Positions 1-8,224 of a DNA stretch of 50,913 bases are shown here, piece by piece (positions within the stretch are counted from its first letter, which is position 1; every line of letters begins with the position of its first letter). Origin of the DNA: JAHELQ01 sp965603365 (GTDB lineage Bacteria > Acidobacteriota > Aminicenantia > UBA2199); assembly GCA_965603365.1 (NCBI GenBank), contig CBFDCR010000037.1, positions 1 through 50,913 of the forward strand, given 5' to 3'. The position numbers and the translations under genes are program-made. Under the pieces are notes generated by a model. The model had not been told where the DNA came from. It did no database searches and was given only the letters and a program-made list of their open reading frames with translations.

Positions 1-1
1 A

Positions 2-67
2 ACAATTCTCCGGGCCATATTGAGCCTCTCTATGGAAAATGAACTACTTGATAGCCTAAAAGGTTGA
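2..67 (+). CDS. possible C-terminal end of an upstream gene (partial)
   Basis: A reading frame is open from base 2 and ends in TGA at 65-67. It gives 21 residues, ending SMENELLDSLKG. The composition (leucine-rich, acidic) is compatible with the last helix of a protein such as a carrier or docking domain of an assembly-line enzyme, but 21 codons are too few to identify anything. It would be the gene immediately upstream of the PfaD-type gene and on the same strand. It could also be a chance open frame. Confidence 0.25.
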   Translation, partial: TILRAILSLSMENELLDSLKG

Positions 68-141
68 CAAAATGCTATCGAAAAACAGGCAAGACATCTC
101 TACTAAAAAGTTGATGGGAAATTTGGGCAGAGTTATGAAAC

Positions 142-170
142 TTGTAAATTGGGTGGTTATGTGATATAGT
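142..170 (+). promoter_or_regulatory. candidate sigma70-type promoter for the pfaD-led operon
   Basis: TTGTAA at 142-147 and TATAGT at 165-170 are separated by exactly 17 bases, about 60 bases upstream of the ATG at 231. The -35 matches consensus at 4 of 6 and the -10 at 5 of 6 positions. The rest of bases 68-230 is AT-rich and shows no gene. The ribosome binding site before 231 is weak (GGAAAAG). Confidence 0.35.
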
Positions 171-230
171 TTAATATAACCTTCGAAATTATAGTTTTAT
201 TTTTTATATTATAAAACCGGAAAAGACGAC

Positions 231-1838
231 ATGAGAGCAAAATTTCCGCAGGATCTATGGATAAGACCAGCCGCCGAGATTCATGAGTTAGGGGCCGCCA
301 GGGGCTGCTTCGAAGACTTAAGCAGGCCCATCTATATATTCGAGAAAGATAACGGCCGCTTCGTCAGCCAGTCGGCTGACCTCTCCCTTCAAAGGGAAAA
401 CCAGGACTATCTCCCCCTGCTGGCCCTGGATACGCCGCTGGATGTCTCTTGTTTGAGTGCCGGTAATTTTTTATCGGCCCACAACTTGAAGTACCCCTAC
501 CTGGCCGGCGGCATGGCCCACGGGATATCCTCGGCCGAGATGGTGGTGAATTTGGGCAAGGCCGGCTGTATGGGCTTTTTCGGTACCGGCGGCTTATCCG
601 GTGAAGAGATCGAAGGGGCCATTATTCAGATACAGAAGGACCTCTCCCCCAACGAACTCTACGGCATAAACATGATTTCCTTCGATCCCAGGCACGATCA
701 GATGTTAATCGACCTCTTCCTGAAATACGGGGTACAAAGAGTTGAGATCGGCGGCGCCGTGACCATCAGCCCGGCGGTGGTGGAGTATCGAGTAAAAGGC
801 GCCCTTCGGGGAGAAGACGGCCGAATCGTCACCCCCCATAAGATCTTTGCCAAGGTCTCCCGGGAAGAGATCGCCTCCCTGTACATGTCTCCACCCCCGG
901 AACAGGTCGTTTCCCGGCTCCTGGAGGCCGGCAAGATAACCGATCAAGAGGCCCAATTAGCCGGGGAGATCCCCATGTCGGAAGATATTATTGCCGAAGC
1001 CGATTCCGGCGGCCATACCGATAATCGGCCCGCTTTAATCCTCTTCCAGAACATGGTCAATTTGCGAGATCAACTGATTCGAGAGCTCAATTATAAAGAT
1101 GTAAATATCCGCATCGGTGCGGCCGGCGGTATCTGTACGCCCCACACCATCTTAGCCGCCTTTACCTTAGGCGTCGATTTCGTACTCACCGGCTCCATCA
1201 ATCAAAGCTGCCTCGAGGCCGGGACATCGGAGAAGGTAAGAGAGATGCTGTGCCGGGTGACGATGAGCGATGTGGCCAATGCACCGTCTGCCGATATGTT
1301 CGAGATGGGCAGCCAGGTCCAGGTCTTGAGTAAAGGCGTCATGTTCCATTTGCGGGCCAAAAAACTCTATGAACTGTATCAAAATTACAACTCCATCGAA
1401 GAGATCCCGGCTAAAATAGTCAGCCAGTTGGAGGAAAAATACTTCCGGGAAAGCATTGAAGAGGTCTGGAAGAAGACCAGGAAGTATTTCCAGCAGGTGG
1501 ACCCCGCCCTGCTGGCCCGGGCCGAAAAGAGTCCCAAGTCTAAAATGGCCCTCATTTTCAGGAGGTACCTGGGACTGGCCGCCAGGTGGGCCCAGGACGG
1601 CGACATGGATCGGAAGGTGGATTTCCAGATCTACTGCGGCCCCAGCCTCGGCGCCTTTAATCGCTGGGTAAAAGATTCCTACCTGGAATTACCCCAGAAT
1701 CGAAGGGTGGCCGATGTGGCCAGGAATCTCATGGAGGCATCGCTCTATTTAAAGAGGGTCTCGTATATTCTCGAACAGGGGATCTGTTTACCCCCGGAGA
1801 TTACCGTGATTAAGCCCCAATCCCCGACTGTTCAATAA
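231..1838 (+). CDS. PfaD-family trans-acting enoyl reductase (FMN, nitronate monooxygenase fold)
   Basis: This 535-residue protein is of the usual length for PfaD-family proteins, which reduce the enoyl intermediate on an acyl carrier protein in polyunsaturated fatty acid and trans-AT polyketide pathways. The family hallmark EADSGGHTDNRP is at residues 256-267. Before it is the barrel segment PYLAGGMAHGISSAEMV, and after it the phosphate-binding IGAAGGICTP and a GVDFVLTGSINQ strand. The C-terminal third (FEMGSQVQVLSKGVMF, IYCGPSLGAFNRWVK) is also typical. It is the first gene of a same-strand block with a thioesterase, a MaoC/SDR fusion, FkbH and an ACP. That supports a role as a stand-alone tailoring reductase for an assembly line outside the window. 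NADPH would be the expected hydride source. Confidence 0.93.
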   Translation: MRAKFPQDLWIRPAAEIHELGAARGCFEDLSRPIYIFEKDNGRFVSQSADLSLQRENQDYLPLLALDTPLDVSCLSAGNFLSAHNLKYPYLAGGMAHGISSAEMVVNLGKAGCMGFFGTGGLSGEEIEGAIIQIQKDLSPNELYGINMISFDPRHDQMLIDLFLKYGVQRVEIGGAVTISPAVVEYRVKGALRGEDGRIVTPHKIFAKVSREEIASLYMSPPPEQVVSRLLEAGKITDQEAQLAGEIPMSEDIIAEADSGGHTDNRPALILFQNMVNLRDQLIRELNYKDVNIRIGAAGGICTPHTILAAFTLGVDFVLTGSINQSCLEAGTSEKVREMLCRVTMSDVANAPSADMFEMGSQVQVLSKGVMFHLRAKKLYELYQNYNSIEEIPAKIVSQLEEKYFRESIEEVWKKTRKYFQQVDPALLARAEKSPKSKMALIFRRYLGLAARWAQDGDMDRKVDFQIYCGPSLGAFNRWVKDSYLELPQNRRVADVARNLMEASLYLKRVSYILEQGICLPPEITVIKPQSPTVQ

Positions 1839-1935
1839 CGATTTTTCTTAATGTAGTATTTACATAGATCAAAAAAAGGTTGAATAACAGAGGACAAATG
1901 AGAAACGGCGGCTTACAGATGTCGAGGAAAACCGA

Positions 1936-2721
1936 ATGATCAAAATCGATTCAAATTACATCCACCTGAACGGCCGGATGGGAGTGCGACTCTTCGGTGC
2001 TTCCGATCCGATCGTAAGGCTGTTATGCTTCTCTCCCATTGGCGGGCACTCGGTTCATTTTTCTCAAATGGCCAGGCATCTCCCGCAGTCGTGGCAGTTG
2101 TGTGCCGTCGATCCTCCCGGCCACGGCCAGGCCAAGGGCCGTTTAATGGTCAATTTTGATTCCCTCGTTTCACTATACCTCGACTATCTGGAATCCTGGT
2201 TTAAGGGGGAATTTTATATTTTCGGGCACAGCCTCGGCGGCTTGATTGGCTATGCGCTGACCCAGAAGTTGGAAAAAGAGGCAAACCTGGCGGGGATATT
2301 TATCAGTTCCACCATACCCCCTCACCGGGTAACCGAAGATATCGGCAATTTTTCAGGAGATGACATTACCGACAGGCAGATTCTCGATTATTTGAAGAAT
2401 GTCGATTCAAGATACCAACGACTGGCAAAGTCCCTCTTCTTTTTATATGTCAAACCGGTTTTTAAGGCCGATTATAAGGTGTACCGGAGTTTTAGCTTCA
2501 GTCAAATAAAGAAGATTGACACCCCCCTTTATATCATTTACAGCCCGAACGATATGATGGTCAATTCCCGGGAAGTTAAAGAGTGGAGCGACTTTGGCGC
2601 TTCGGTGCAGTTTATCGAGATTCCCGGGAAACACGATAACATCGTCACCCATCCGGAAATAATCATGAAAAAGATCGAGACCTGTATCGCCTCCCAAACG
2701 GGGCAGGCCCGGGGAGAATAA
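1936..2721 (+). CDS. type II (proofreading) thioesterase, alpha/beta hydrolase
   Basis: The 261-residue protein has the fold and length of external thioesterases that clear mis-primed or stalled acyl groups from carrier proteins. The nucleophile elbow GHSLGG places the serine at residue 99. The acid is likely D206 (SPNDMM) and the histidine H233 (GKHDNIV). The N-terminal LLCFSPIGGHSVHFSQMARHL matches the oxyanion-hole region of the family (usually FPxAGG), although here it reads SPIGG. Its stop codon overlaps the start of the next gene by one base (TAATG), so translation is probably coupled. Alternative: a general acyl-CoA thioesterase, but the neighbours favour the assembly-line role. Confidence 0.9.
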   Translation: MIKIDSNYIHLNGRMGVRLFGASDPIVRLLCFSPIGGHSVHFSQMARHLPQSWQLCAVDPPGHGQAKGRLMVNFDSLVSLYLDYLESWFKGEFYIFGHSLGGLIGYALTQKLEKEANLAGIFISSTIPPHRVTEDIGNFSGDDITDRQILDYLKNVDSRYQRLAKSLFFLYVKPVFKADYKVYRSFSFSQIKKIDTPLYIIYSPNDMMVNSREVKEWSDFGASVQFIEIPGKHDNIVTHPEIIMKKIETCIASQTGQARGE

Positions 2722-3869
2722 TGCCTACGCCGCCGGTTGGAGAAAAATATTGCCAGGATATCCGTATCTCCAGGGAGAGGGTATTTGAGTTCGCCCGGGT
2801 TTCCGGTGATCAAAACCCCATTCATCTGGATGAAGATGCGGCCAGGGAGTACGGGTTTTCACAGCCCGTCTGTCACGGAGCGATTTTACTGGCGGAAATC
2901 AGCCGTATTATCGGCACCGAACTTCCCGGCGGCGGTGCATTCTGGACAGATGTGCACCTGGATTTTGCCAGGCCCCTCTACTGGGATGAAACGGTTTCGA
3001 TTGAAGTAGAGGTGGTTCAGAGTTCACCGAGCCTCAACATGGTAAAATTGAAATTTGACATTTCCCGGGGGGACACGAAGGTCCTGGGCGGCACCTGCCG
3101 GGTGTTATGTCTAAATAAATTAAAAAGGAGGTCGTCAATGCCGGAATTGAAAGACCGAATCGCCCTGGTAACCGGGGGATCGAGGGGATTGGGCCTGGCG
3201 GTCGTCAGGGAGTTACTGTCGGCCGGGTATGGCGTGATCTCTTTATCGAGAAAAAAGAGCCAGGCACTGACGGAATTAAAAACCCAGAACAGTCGGCTTC
3301 ACACTGTTTATGCCGACCTGCAGCAGCCGGTTGACCTGGAACGGCAGTTATTGAAGCCGGATATCGAAGGCATCAACGTGATCGTACATGCGGCCAGCCC
3401 GTCTCCGCAAAATGAAAAATTTCAACAGGATCTATACCTCCAGATGCAGCCGTTTTTGGCTGTGTATATCGACAGTCTAATTCGACTGGTCGCTCTTGCC
3501 CTGCCCTATATGAAAGAGAAGCAGTACGGCCGGATCATTACGGTCGGCAGCTCTTTCATGGCGGGTCCCCCACCGCCGGGCATGTACTCTTACGTTACCG
3601 CTAAAGAGGCATTGTGGGGAGTCACCAAAAGCTTATCCGTCGAGTTGGGCAAATTTGGTATCACGGCCAACATGGTCTCCCCCAGTATGATGGTCACGGA
3701 TATGACTTCGGATATCTCGAACATGGTCAAATATAGCACGGCTGAAGGCAATCCCTTAAAGAGGCTGGTTGAACCCGGGGAGGTGGCCAGGACGGTGGCC
3801 TTCTTGTGCGGCGAGGCCTCGACCTTTATCAACGGTGCCAACATTCCAATCACAGGAGGCGGGCGGTGA
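2721..3869 (+). CDS. MaoC-like dehydratase fused to SDR ketoreductase, with internal start
   Basis: Two enzymes lie in one uninterrupted 382-codon frame. Residues 1-130 are a MaoC hot-dog hydratase with SGDQNPIHLD (28-37) and a PVCHGAIL segment, which dehydrates or hydrates beta-hydroxyacyl thioesters. Residues 140-382 are a short-chain dehydrogenase with TGGSRGLG (151-158), the S277/S278 region and YVTAK (Y291, K295), a FabG-like ketoreductase. Between them lies a perfect ribosome binding site (AAGGAGG, 3125-3131) six bases before an in-frame ATG at 3138. There is no stop between the two parts. So the locus may give a fusion, a free ketoreductase by internal initiation, or both. The linker is short and basic (NKLKRRSS). 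The 3' end overlaps the FkbH start (GTGA). Confidence 0.87.
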   Translation: MPTPPVGEKYCQDIRISRERVFEFARVSGDQNPIHLDEDAAREYGFSQPVCHGAILLAEISRIIGTELPGGGAFWTDVHLDFARPLYWDETVSIEVEVVQSSPSLNMVKLKFDISRGDTKVLGGTCRVLCLNKLKRRSSMPELKDRIALVTGGSRGLGLAVVRELLSAGYGVISLSRKKSQALTELKTQNSRLHTVYADLQQPVDLERQLLKPDIEGINVIVHAASPSPQNEKFQQDLYLQMQPFLAVYIDSLIRLVALALPYMKEKQYGRIITVGSSFMAGPPPPGMYSYVTAKEALWGVTKSLSVELGKFGITANMVSPSMMVTDMTSDISNMVKYSTAEGNPLKRLVEPGEVARTVAFLCGEASTFINGANIPITGGGR

Positions 3870-5575
3870 CTCCCAAACATTTTAATTGTCTGTTGATAGC
3901 CGATTTTACCGTAGATCCGCTGGCCCACTTTCTCCAGGACCGTTCGTCCGAACCCTGGGTTAAGTGTGAGATCGCGCCTATTGATCAGGTCAAGCAGACA
4001 CTGCAGGATCAGGGGCATGAGTGCTGGCGACAGAAACCCGACCTGACGGTCATATGGTCGCAACCCTGGCGGCAGATCGCCGGTTTTGCTCAATTTGTCT
4101 CCGCTGAAACCGCCGATCTCGACAGCATTAAGAAAGAAGTTTCGGAATTTTCCGCCTATATCCGCCTGGCCTCATCGCTGTCCCATATCGTTTTTGTGCC
4201 TTCCTGGACACTCCCCAGCTATTATCGGGGAGAGGGAATCCTTGATTATAAGAATTCAATCGGTATTTACAACACGTTGATGCGCATGAACCTGCAACTG
4301 GCCGACGAATTAGAAGATTGTGAGAACGTCTATATCCTGAATACACAGCAGTGGATGTCGGCGGCGGCCAGGACGGAGGATGACCGTATGTGGTATTTGG
4401 GGAAAATATTGTTTTCCCGGGAGCTTTTCCGCCAGGCCGCCGAAGAGATGAAGGCGGGGATGCAGACCATTTATGGAAACGCCAAAAAACTCCTCGTCCT
4501 GGATCTGGATAATACGTTATGGGGCGGTATCATTGGTGATGCGGGGGTGGACGGTATCAAATTGGGGGTGAACGATCCCATCGGCGAGGCCTTCATAGAG
4601 TTTCAAAGACACATCCGCATTTTGAAGAACAGGGGCATATTACTGGCCATAGCCAGCAAAAATGATGAAGAGGTAGCCTTAGAGGTTTTTGAAAAACACC
4701 CGGAAATGATTTTAAAAAAAGAGGACTTCGTGGCCTGGAGAATCAATTGGGACGACAAGGCCAAAAATATCGTCGATCTGGCGGCCGAGCTCAACCTCGG
4801 GCTTCAATCTGTCGTGTTTATCGACGATAACCCGGCCGAAAGGGCCCGGGTGGCCGAGGCGCTCACCGAGGTCACCGTCCCCGACTGGCCGGAGGACCCT
4901 GTCTCTTATCCCAGGGAATTGCTTCGGCTCCGCTGTTTCGATAAGGTCTCGACCAGCCAGGAGGATCGACAGCGCACCACTTTTTATTTGAATGAGAAGA
5001 GGCGCCAAGAGATGCTGCAAGCCGTTCCCTCTCTTGAAGATTGGCTGCAGACCATCAATCTAAAAGTAATTTATGAAGATCTCTCCTCCAGTAACGTCTC
5101 GAGGGCGGTCCAGTTGTTGAACCGGGTCAACCAGTTTAACCTGGTTACCAGGAGGATGGATAAAAATGAGTTTTTTAAGTTGGCCCAGGAAGGGGACCGC
5201 AAGGTATGGGTTTTTTACGCTTCGGATCGAATCGGCGACTATGGAATGATCGGTCTGACCTCCTGTGAGATCGATGATCGCTGCCTGAGAATCCGGGATT
5301 TTATACTGAGCTGCCGGGCCATGGGCCGGGGAATAGAAAAGGCCATGTTATCTCTCATTGCCGCCTTTGCCAGGATAAACCATGCCCACAAGATTGTCGG
5401 CCAATACATCCGGACGGCCAAAAATGCCCCCTGTGCAGAGTTTCTCCCCGACAACGGCTTTAAGTCATCGGGCAATGGCTTTGAACTGGTTAACTTAAAC
5501 GCCATCCAGGTGCCTTCCTATATTCGGTTGGAGGCAAAGGATGCGGAATTAAATAGCTTTATATCGCCAAATTAG
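3866..5575 (+). CDS. FkbH-like HAD-IIIC protein (acyl loading onto ACP) with C-terminal GNAT domain
   Basis: I chose the GTG at 3866, which overlaps the previous stop as GTGA and has AGGAGG at 3854-3859. The upstream ATG at 3806 would lie inside the ketoreductase. The product is 569 residues. Residues 1-200 are an SGNH-like N-terminal region. The HAD phosphatase motif LDLDNTLWGG follows (D213, D215, T217), then an IASKND segment and a VFIDDNPAERA loop. The last 150 residues are a GNAT fold (RIGDYGMIGL, CRAMGRGIEKAML). FkbH proteins take 1,3-bisphosphoglycerate, dephosphorylate it and place a glyceryl unit on a carrier protein; some relatives make lactyl starters. The partner is almost certainly the small ACP that follows 10 bases downstream. 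Confidence 0.9.
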   Translation: MTPKHFNCLLIADFTVDPLAHFLQDRSSEPWVKCEIAPIDQVKQTLQDQGHECWRQKPDLTVIWSQPWRQIAGFAQFVSAETADLDSIKKEVSEFSAYIRLASSLSHIVFVPSWTLPSYYRGEGILDYKNSIGIYNTLMRMNLQLADELEDCENVYILNTQQWMSAAARTEDDRMWYLGKILFSRELFRQAAEEMKAGMQTIYGNAKKLLVLDLDNTLWGGIIGDAGVDGIKLGVNDPIGEAFIEFQRHIRILKNRGILLAIASKNDEEVALEVFEKHPEMILKKEDFVAWRINWDDKAKNIVDLAAELNLGLQSVVFIDDNPAERARVAEALTEVTVPDWPEDPVSYPRELLRLRCFDKVSTSQEDRQRTTFYLNEKRRQEMLQAVPSLEDWLQTINLKVIYEDLSSSNVSRAVQLLNRVNQFNLVTRRMDKNEFFKLAQEGDRKVWVFYASDRIGDYGMIGLTSCEIDDRCLRIRDFILSCRAMGRGIEKAMLSLIAAFARINHAHKIVGQYIRTAKNAPCAEFLPDNGFKSSGNGFELVNLNAIQVPSYIRLEAKDAELNSFISPN

Positions 5576-5585
5576 AGAAGGGTCA

Positions 5586-5843
5586 ATGGAACCAATACTG
5601 TCACCAGAAAATCATCAGAGGTTGAAAGAATTATTTATCCGCTACTTCGAGCTTGAGTCGAATACTCAAGTGGAAGACATTTCACAAGAAACGTTGGAAG
5701 ATTGGACATCGGTTCGGCACCTGGGATTAGTTATGGAGATCGAGGCCGAATTCGGGGTGCGTTTTATCATCGATGAAGTCACGGAGATGCAGTCTTTTCG
5801 GGATGTCGGTTCTTATCTACAGAGGAAACTGGATTCCCCATGA
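5586..5843 (+). CDS. discrete acyl carrier protein, FkbJ-like
   Basis: The 85-residue acidic, helical protein has the length of a stand-alone carrier. The phosphopantetheine serine is in the WTSVRHL motif (the DSL/DSM position, with D replaced by T), followed by the typical helix LGLVMEIEAEFGVRF and IIDEVTEMQSFRDVGSYL. FkbH genes are commonly followed by such a carrier, which accepts the glycerate-derived C3 unit. Spacing of 10 bases after the FkbH stop and a GAAGGG site support one operon. An open frame at 5773-5985 overlapping its end is a shadow. Confidence 0.85.
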   Translation: MEPILSPENHQRLKELFIRYFELESNTQVEDISQETLEDWTSVRHLGLVMEIEAEFGVRFIIDEVTEMQSFRDVGSYLQRKLDSP

Positions 5844-5886
5844 TACAGTTGAAGGGTTAAATATGATTAAAGTACTGGCAAGGACA

Positions 5887-5915
5887 TTGACACCTCCGGG
5901 CTTTTTTAGTATACT
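5887..5915 (+). promoter_or_regulatory. strong sigma70-type promoter upstream of the ABC exporter
   Basis: TTGACA at 5887-5892 and TATACT at 5910-5915 are separated by exactly 17 bases (6/6 and 5/6 consensus matches). The expected start is near 5922 and the ABC transporter ATG is at 5955, preceded by AGGAGA. This would give the exporter and the downstream radical SAM/aminotransferase genes a promoter independent of the pfaD-led block. Confidence 0.6.
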
Positions 5916-5954
5916 AAAGCATCAAACAGCGTTCCCATCTTCAGGAGAATTCAA

Positions 5955-6917
5955 ATGGAACCAGGTAAACCGGAAGTTCTATTAAGCATAGAAGGGTTAT
6001 CCAGAAGTTTTGGATCAATAGAAGCCGTCGATGACCTCTCTTTTGAGGTTCATCGGGGGGAAATATTCGGATTTTTGGGTCCCAATGGGGCCGGTAAAAC
6101 CACCACCATCAACATGATTTGCGGACTTCTTAAACCCGATACAGGCACGATCGATTACGGCGATTTACCGATAAAGGAGATCGTCCGCCAGAAAAAGAAT
6201 CTCATCGGCATTTGTCCGCAGGAGTTGGTCTTGTGGGACTACCTGACCTGCCAGGAGCAATTGATTTTTGTAGCCGAGATGCATGACATCCCCCACCGGC
6301 AGGCCAAAATAAGGGCGAAAGAATTATTGGCTCGCCTGGGTCTGGAAGAGAAAAGAAAAAAAACCGCCAAAACACTCTCCGGCGGTTTGAAAAGGCGCCT
6401 CAACCTGGCCCTGGCCCTGGTTCACGAGCCGGAGATCGTGATATTGGACGAACCGGAGGTCGGTTTAGACCCCCAGAGCCGTATCATGATCCGTGAATTT
6501 ATTCGATCCCTGGCCCGCGATAAAACGGTCATTTTCACCACCCACAACATGGATGAAGCGGAACGAATTTGTGACCGGGTGGCCATCATCGACCACGGGA
6601 AACTGTTGATCGCCGATACCCCGGATAATTTAAAAGAGAGAGCCGGTCAGGGAGACATCGTCGAGGTGAATCTCGGCAAAAAAGCGGTCACCCAGGCCCT
6701 GGAAAAAGATATCAGGGCAATACTGGCCGATAAGCTGAAGACGTTTGTCGTCGTTGACGGGCGTTTAATCATGAGAATCATGGATGCAGCCCAATATCTG
6801 CCGGCGATTATGAAGATACTTGGTGACAATAATATAGCCAAAAAAGATACCCGCTTCCGCTGGAACTCACTGGAAGATGTGTTTATTAATTTTACAGGAA
6901 GGAGCCTCAGGGAATGA
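5955..6917 (+). CDS. ABC transporter ATP-binding protein (drug/metabolite export type)
   Basis: A 320-residue nucleotide-binding subunit of the CcmA/DrrA type. Walker A GPNGAGKTT is at 42-50, the Q-loop region is ICPQELVLWDYLT, the signature LSGGLKRR starts at 141, Walker B IVILDEP is at 161-167, and the H-loop histidine is H197 (TTHNMDEAERI). The C-terminal 90 residues form the extension usual in exporters of this class. It overlaps the permease gene by four bases (ATGA), so the two are translationally coupled. Position between the polyketide block and the radical SAM block suggests it exports the cluster product or gives self-resistance. Confidence 0.92.
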   Translation: MEPGKPEVLLSIEGLSRSFGSIEAVDDLSFEVHRGEIFGFLGPNGAGKTTTINMICGLLKPDTGTIDYGDLPIKEIVRQKKNLIGICPQELVLWDYLTCQEQLIFVAEMHDIPHRQAKIRAKELLARLGLEEKRKKTAKTLSGGLKRRLNLALALVHEPEIVILDEPEVGLDPQSRIMIREFIRSLARDKTVIFTTHNMDEAERICDRVAIIDHGKLLIADTPDNLKERAGQGDIVEVNLGKKAVTQALEKDIRAILADKLKTFVVVDGRLIMRIMDAAQYLPAIMKILGDNNIAKKDTRFRWNSLEDVFINFTGRSLRE

Positions 6918-8122
6918 AGCTTTTGAAAGTCTTTCATAGAAGTTTAAAAGAGCAAATTCGAGACTGGCGTCTTCTCGGCTTCTCTTTTCTTTGCCCCATT
7001 TCCTTTATGATCGTGTTTGGTCTCCTGATGGGAGGCGGTTATTACACCCTGCCGATACTGGTGCAGAACCAGGACAGGGGCCTGGATATGGGAGTCGAAG
7101 AGAGCACCTCTCTGAATTATGGAAAAGAGTTTTTAGGCGAATTGAACAAAATACGCTATGAATCCGGGAATAATATCTTTAGAATCAAGATGGTCTCATC
7201 CGAAGAGGGCATAAAGAAAAGGCTGGAAAAAAGAAAGTATGCGGCCTTCATCAAGATACCCGCCGATTTTACCGAGGCTCTTGTCCATCACAACCAGGGG
7301 ATGTCGGCCCCGAAAGAGATGCCCGAATTAATCGTAAAAGGAGACCGATCCAATCCTTTTTTCAGTTTTGCCAAGATGGCCTTTGATGCCACTTTTCACG
7401 ATTTTATACTGGATAAATCGCAGCGTGAATATCCGGTGAAGCTTAAAACCGTTAAAGTGGGCGTAAGAAAAAAAGGTTCTGAATTTGATTACCTGGCGCC
7501 GGGCCTCATGCTCCTGGCTATTTTTATGCTGATCATCCAGAGTGCGGTAGTATTGGCCCGCGAAGTAGAGTCCAAAACGATAAAGAGGCTGCAGGTCAGT
7601 GCGGTAAAGACATGGGAATTCCTCGGCGGGGTGAGTTTAACCCAGATCCTGTTTTCATTGGTGATGATACCCCTCATGCTCTGGACGGCTGTGTGGGTCG
7701 GCTTTGAAAGCCAGGGTTCTCTATTGACCGGCATGATCGTCGGCGTGTTGGCCTGTATATCGGCCATTGCCATAGGTTTAATAACGGCTGCCTTCTCACG
7801 CACCGGCGGTGAAGCGTTTCTCATCGGCAATGTTGTAGTCATTCCCATCATTTTTTTATCGGGGATTCTATTCCCGGTTCCCAATATCAGGCTGTTTTCC
7901 CTGGGTGATTTTTCGCTAAATCTCTTTGAACTGCTGCCCGCCACGCCTGCCGCCGATGCCTTTTTGCAGATATTTCTATATGGCGCCGAGCTGAAAGATC
8001 TCGTCAATGAAATAGTTATGATTGTCGTTTTGTCGGCGATCTACTTCTGGGTCGGCGTTCTCCTCTACCGGAGAATCCATCTGAGAATTCACTATCAGGT
8101 TAAAAATAAAAAAAGTATCTAG
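6914..8122 (+). CDS. ABC-2 type permease
   Basis: The 402-residue membrane subunit has one N-terminal membrane segment (LGFSFLCPISFMIVFGLLM). A large extracytoplasmic domain follows (about residues 40-190). Five C-terminal membrane segments start at LAPGLMLLAIFMLIIQSAVV, with the conserved ESKTIKRLQVSAVKTWEFLGG cytoplasmic loop. This is the YhhJ/DrrB-like layout of ABC-2 exporters. It pairs with the ATPase encoded just upstream, with overlapping start and stop. The substrate cannot be read from sequence; the neighbours suggest the cluster metabolite. Confidence 0.9.
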   Translation: MKLLKVFHRSLKEQIRDWRLLGFSFLCPISFMIVFGLLMGGGYYTLPILVQNQDRGLDMGVEESTSLNYGKEFLGELNKIRYESGNNIFRIKMVSSEEGIKKRLEKRKYAAFIKIPADFTEALVHHNQGMSAPKEMPELIVKGDRSNPFFSFAKMAFDATFHDFILDKSQREYPVKLKTVKVGVRKKGSEFDYLAPGLMLLAIFMLIIQSAVVLAREVESKTIKRLQVSAVKTWEFLGGVSLTQILFSLVMIPLMLWTAVWVGFESQGSLLTGMIVGVLACISAIAIGLITAAFSRTGGEAFLIGNVVVIPIIFLSGILFPVPNIRLFSLGDFSLNLFELLPATPAADAFLQIFLYGAELKDLVNEIVMIVVLSAIYFWVGVLLYRRIHLRIHYQVKNKKSI

Positions 8123-8157
8123 TTATATCTCGTGAAATCGAAGCTTTGTTTAAGAAT

Positions 8158-8181
8158 AATACGTGAATACGTGAATACATG
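8158..8181 (+). repeat. 8-bp tandem repeat AATACGTG, three units
   Basis: AATACGTG, AATACGTG and AATACATG occur in tandem and are followed by a degenerate AAAATACG. They lie in the 102-bp gap between the permease and the first radical SAM gene. It could be a small regulatory iteron or a simple-sequence slip; no promoter with good spacing is visible beside it. Confidence 0.5.
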
Positions 8182-8224
8182 AAAATACGAATGCACAGTT
8201 ATTTAAAATAAGGAGGCAACAAAA

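Noticed and set aside
3806..3865. Upstream ATG start of the FkbH-like gene
   Set aside because: It would place 20 residues of unrelated, basic sequence inside the ketoreductase gene; the GTG at 3866 has AGGAGG and the GTGA overlap.
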